Of a DNA stretch of 48,944 nt, positions 48,797 through 48,944 are shown piece after piece. The notes beneath the pieces are model-generated. The model did not search any database. It worked only from the letters and a program-made list of their open reading frames with translations, and was not told the DNA's origin. The DNA comes from Chloroflexota bacterium (GTDB lineage: Bacteria > Chloroflexota > Ktedonobacteria > Ktedonobacterales > Ktedonobacteraceae): NCBI GenBank assembly GCA_902812455.1, contig CADDZH010000029.1:1-48944 (forward strand), read 5' to 3'. Within the stretch, counting starts at the first letter, position 1. Each line of letters opens with the position of its first letter. The translations under genes were made by a program, and so were the position numbers.

Positions 48797-48825
48797 GAGA
48801 TGCCGGCACAAGATGCCGGCATCTC
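48797..48825. repeat. Palindromic repeat after the cysteine-rich gene
   Basis: GAGATGCCGGC (48797-48807) and GCCGGCATCTC (48815-48825) form a perfect 11-bp stem with loop ACAAGAT. There is no T run, so it is more a repeat than a terminator. Confidence 0.6.
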
Positions 48826-48855
48826 AGCAGGAGGTCGTGCTGGTGAAAGCTGGCA

Positions 48856-48876
48856 GGGCGACCCTTATGGTCGCCC
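48856..48876. repeat. Hairpin of the RYAAG-loop family
   Basis: GGGCGACC, loop CTTAT (ATAAG on the minus strand), GGTCGCCC: a perfect 8-bp stem. The window ends with GTAGGGGCGAGCGGGG at about 48915, possibly another degenerate family A start. Confidence 0.6.
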
Positions 48877-48944
48877 AATAGGCATCAAGCTAACGAAAAG
48901 CGTATTAGGAGTCCGTAGGGGCGAGCGGGGATGCGGGGTGGTAG

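Overview
The window looks like chromosomal DNA from a Ktedonobacteria-like (Chloroflexota) bacterium. This is inferred from gene content and style, because there is no rRNA or tRNA here to anchor it. The signs are moderately high GC, many lipoprotein, Tat and membrane-anchored surface proteins, seven-bladed 'WAVG' beta-propellers, zinc-ribbon plus membrane-segment proteins, a sedolisin (S53) protease, and intergenic spaces filled with short palindromic repeats. No CRISPR array, prophage or classical insertion sequence was seen.

Layout. 1-6.4 kb: end of an unknown gene, an ArsP/YraQ-type permease, a small membrane protein, ClpS, a universal stress protein, a GAF protein, and a DUF711 gene with a small helical partner. 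6.4-7.2 kb: a REP-associated tyrosine transposase (RAYT) bracketed by inverted copies of the repeat that recurs through the window (a REPtron). 7.2-13.9 kb: dihydrouridine synthase, a HicB-DinB fusion, a proline-rich tail-anchored protein, then a histidine phosphatase / VirB11-like ATPase / micro-ORF / GT4 glycosyltransferase run, and a rhodanese. 14-17.7 kb: S53 protease, a promoter-to-terminator unit that looks like an undescribed ncRNA, a SWIM zinc-finger protein and a tail-anchored acidic protein. 17.9-21.3 kb: a Dna2-like nuclease-helicase whose reading frame contains two REP-derived insertions. 21.3-30.5 kb: two membrane-anchored seven-bladed propellers followed by a 2061-residue permease made of two fused FtsX/MacB-type units. 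30.5-33.8 kb: GmhB-like phosphatase, ribokinase plus nucleoside hydrolase (a nucleoside/ribose salvage pair), and a MIP18-family protein.

34-48.7 kb is a block of exported proteins. It holds four paralogues with a membrane segment, a Gln-Ala-Thr-Ala stalk and a shared extracellular domain; two paralogous calcineurin-like phosphoesterase-fold proteins with altered metal motifs; two PQQ-type beta-propeller proteins flanking a Tat-exported SnoaL-like protein; and a Tat-exported cysteine-rich repeat protein. One phosphoesterase-like protein and both PQQ propellers end in the same roughly 185-residue domain, so the block looks like one family of modular surface proteins built by duplication and domain shuffling.

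The most striking signals are (1) a REP family with its presumed transposase that has entered a helicase gene in frame and supplies stop codons and abuts Shine-Dalgarno sites of other genes; (2) a second hairpin family with a conserved RYAAG loop and covarying stems; and (3) the candidate ncRNA at about 16.19-16.43 kb.
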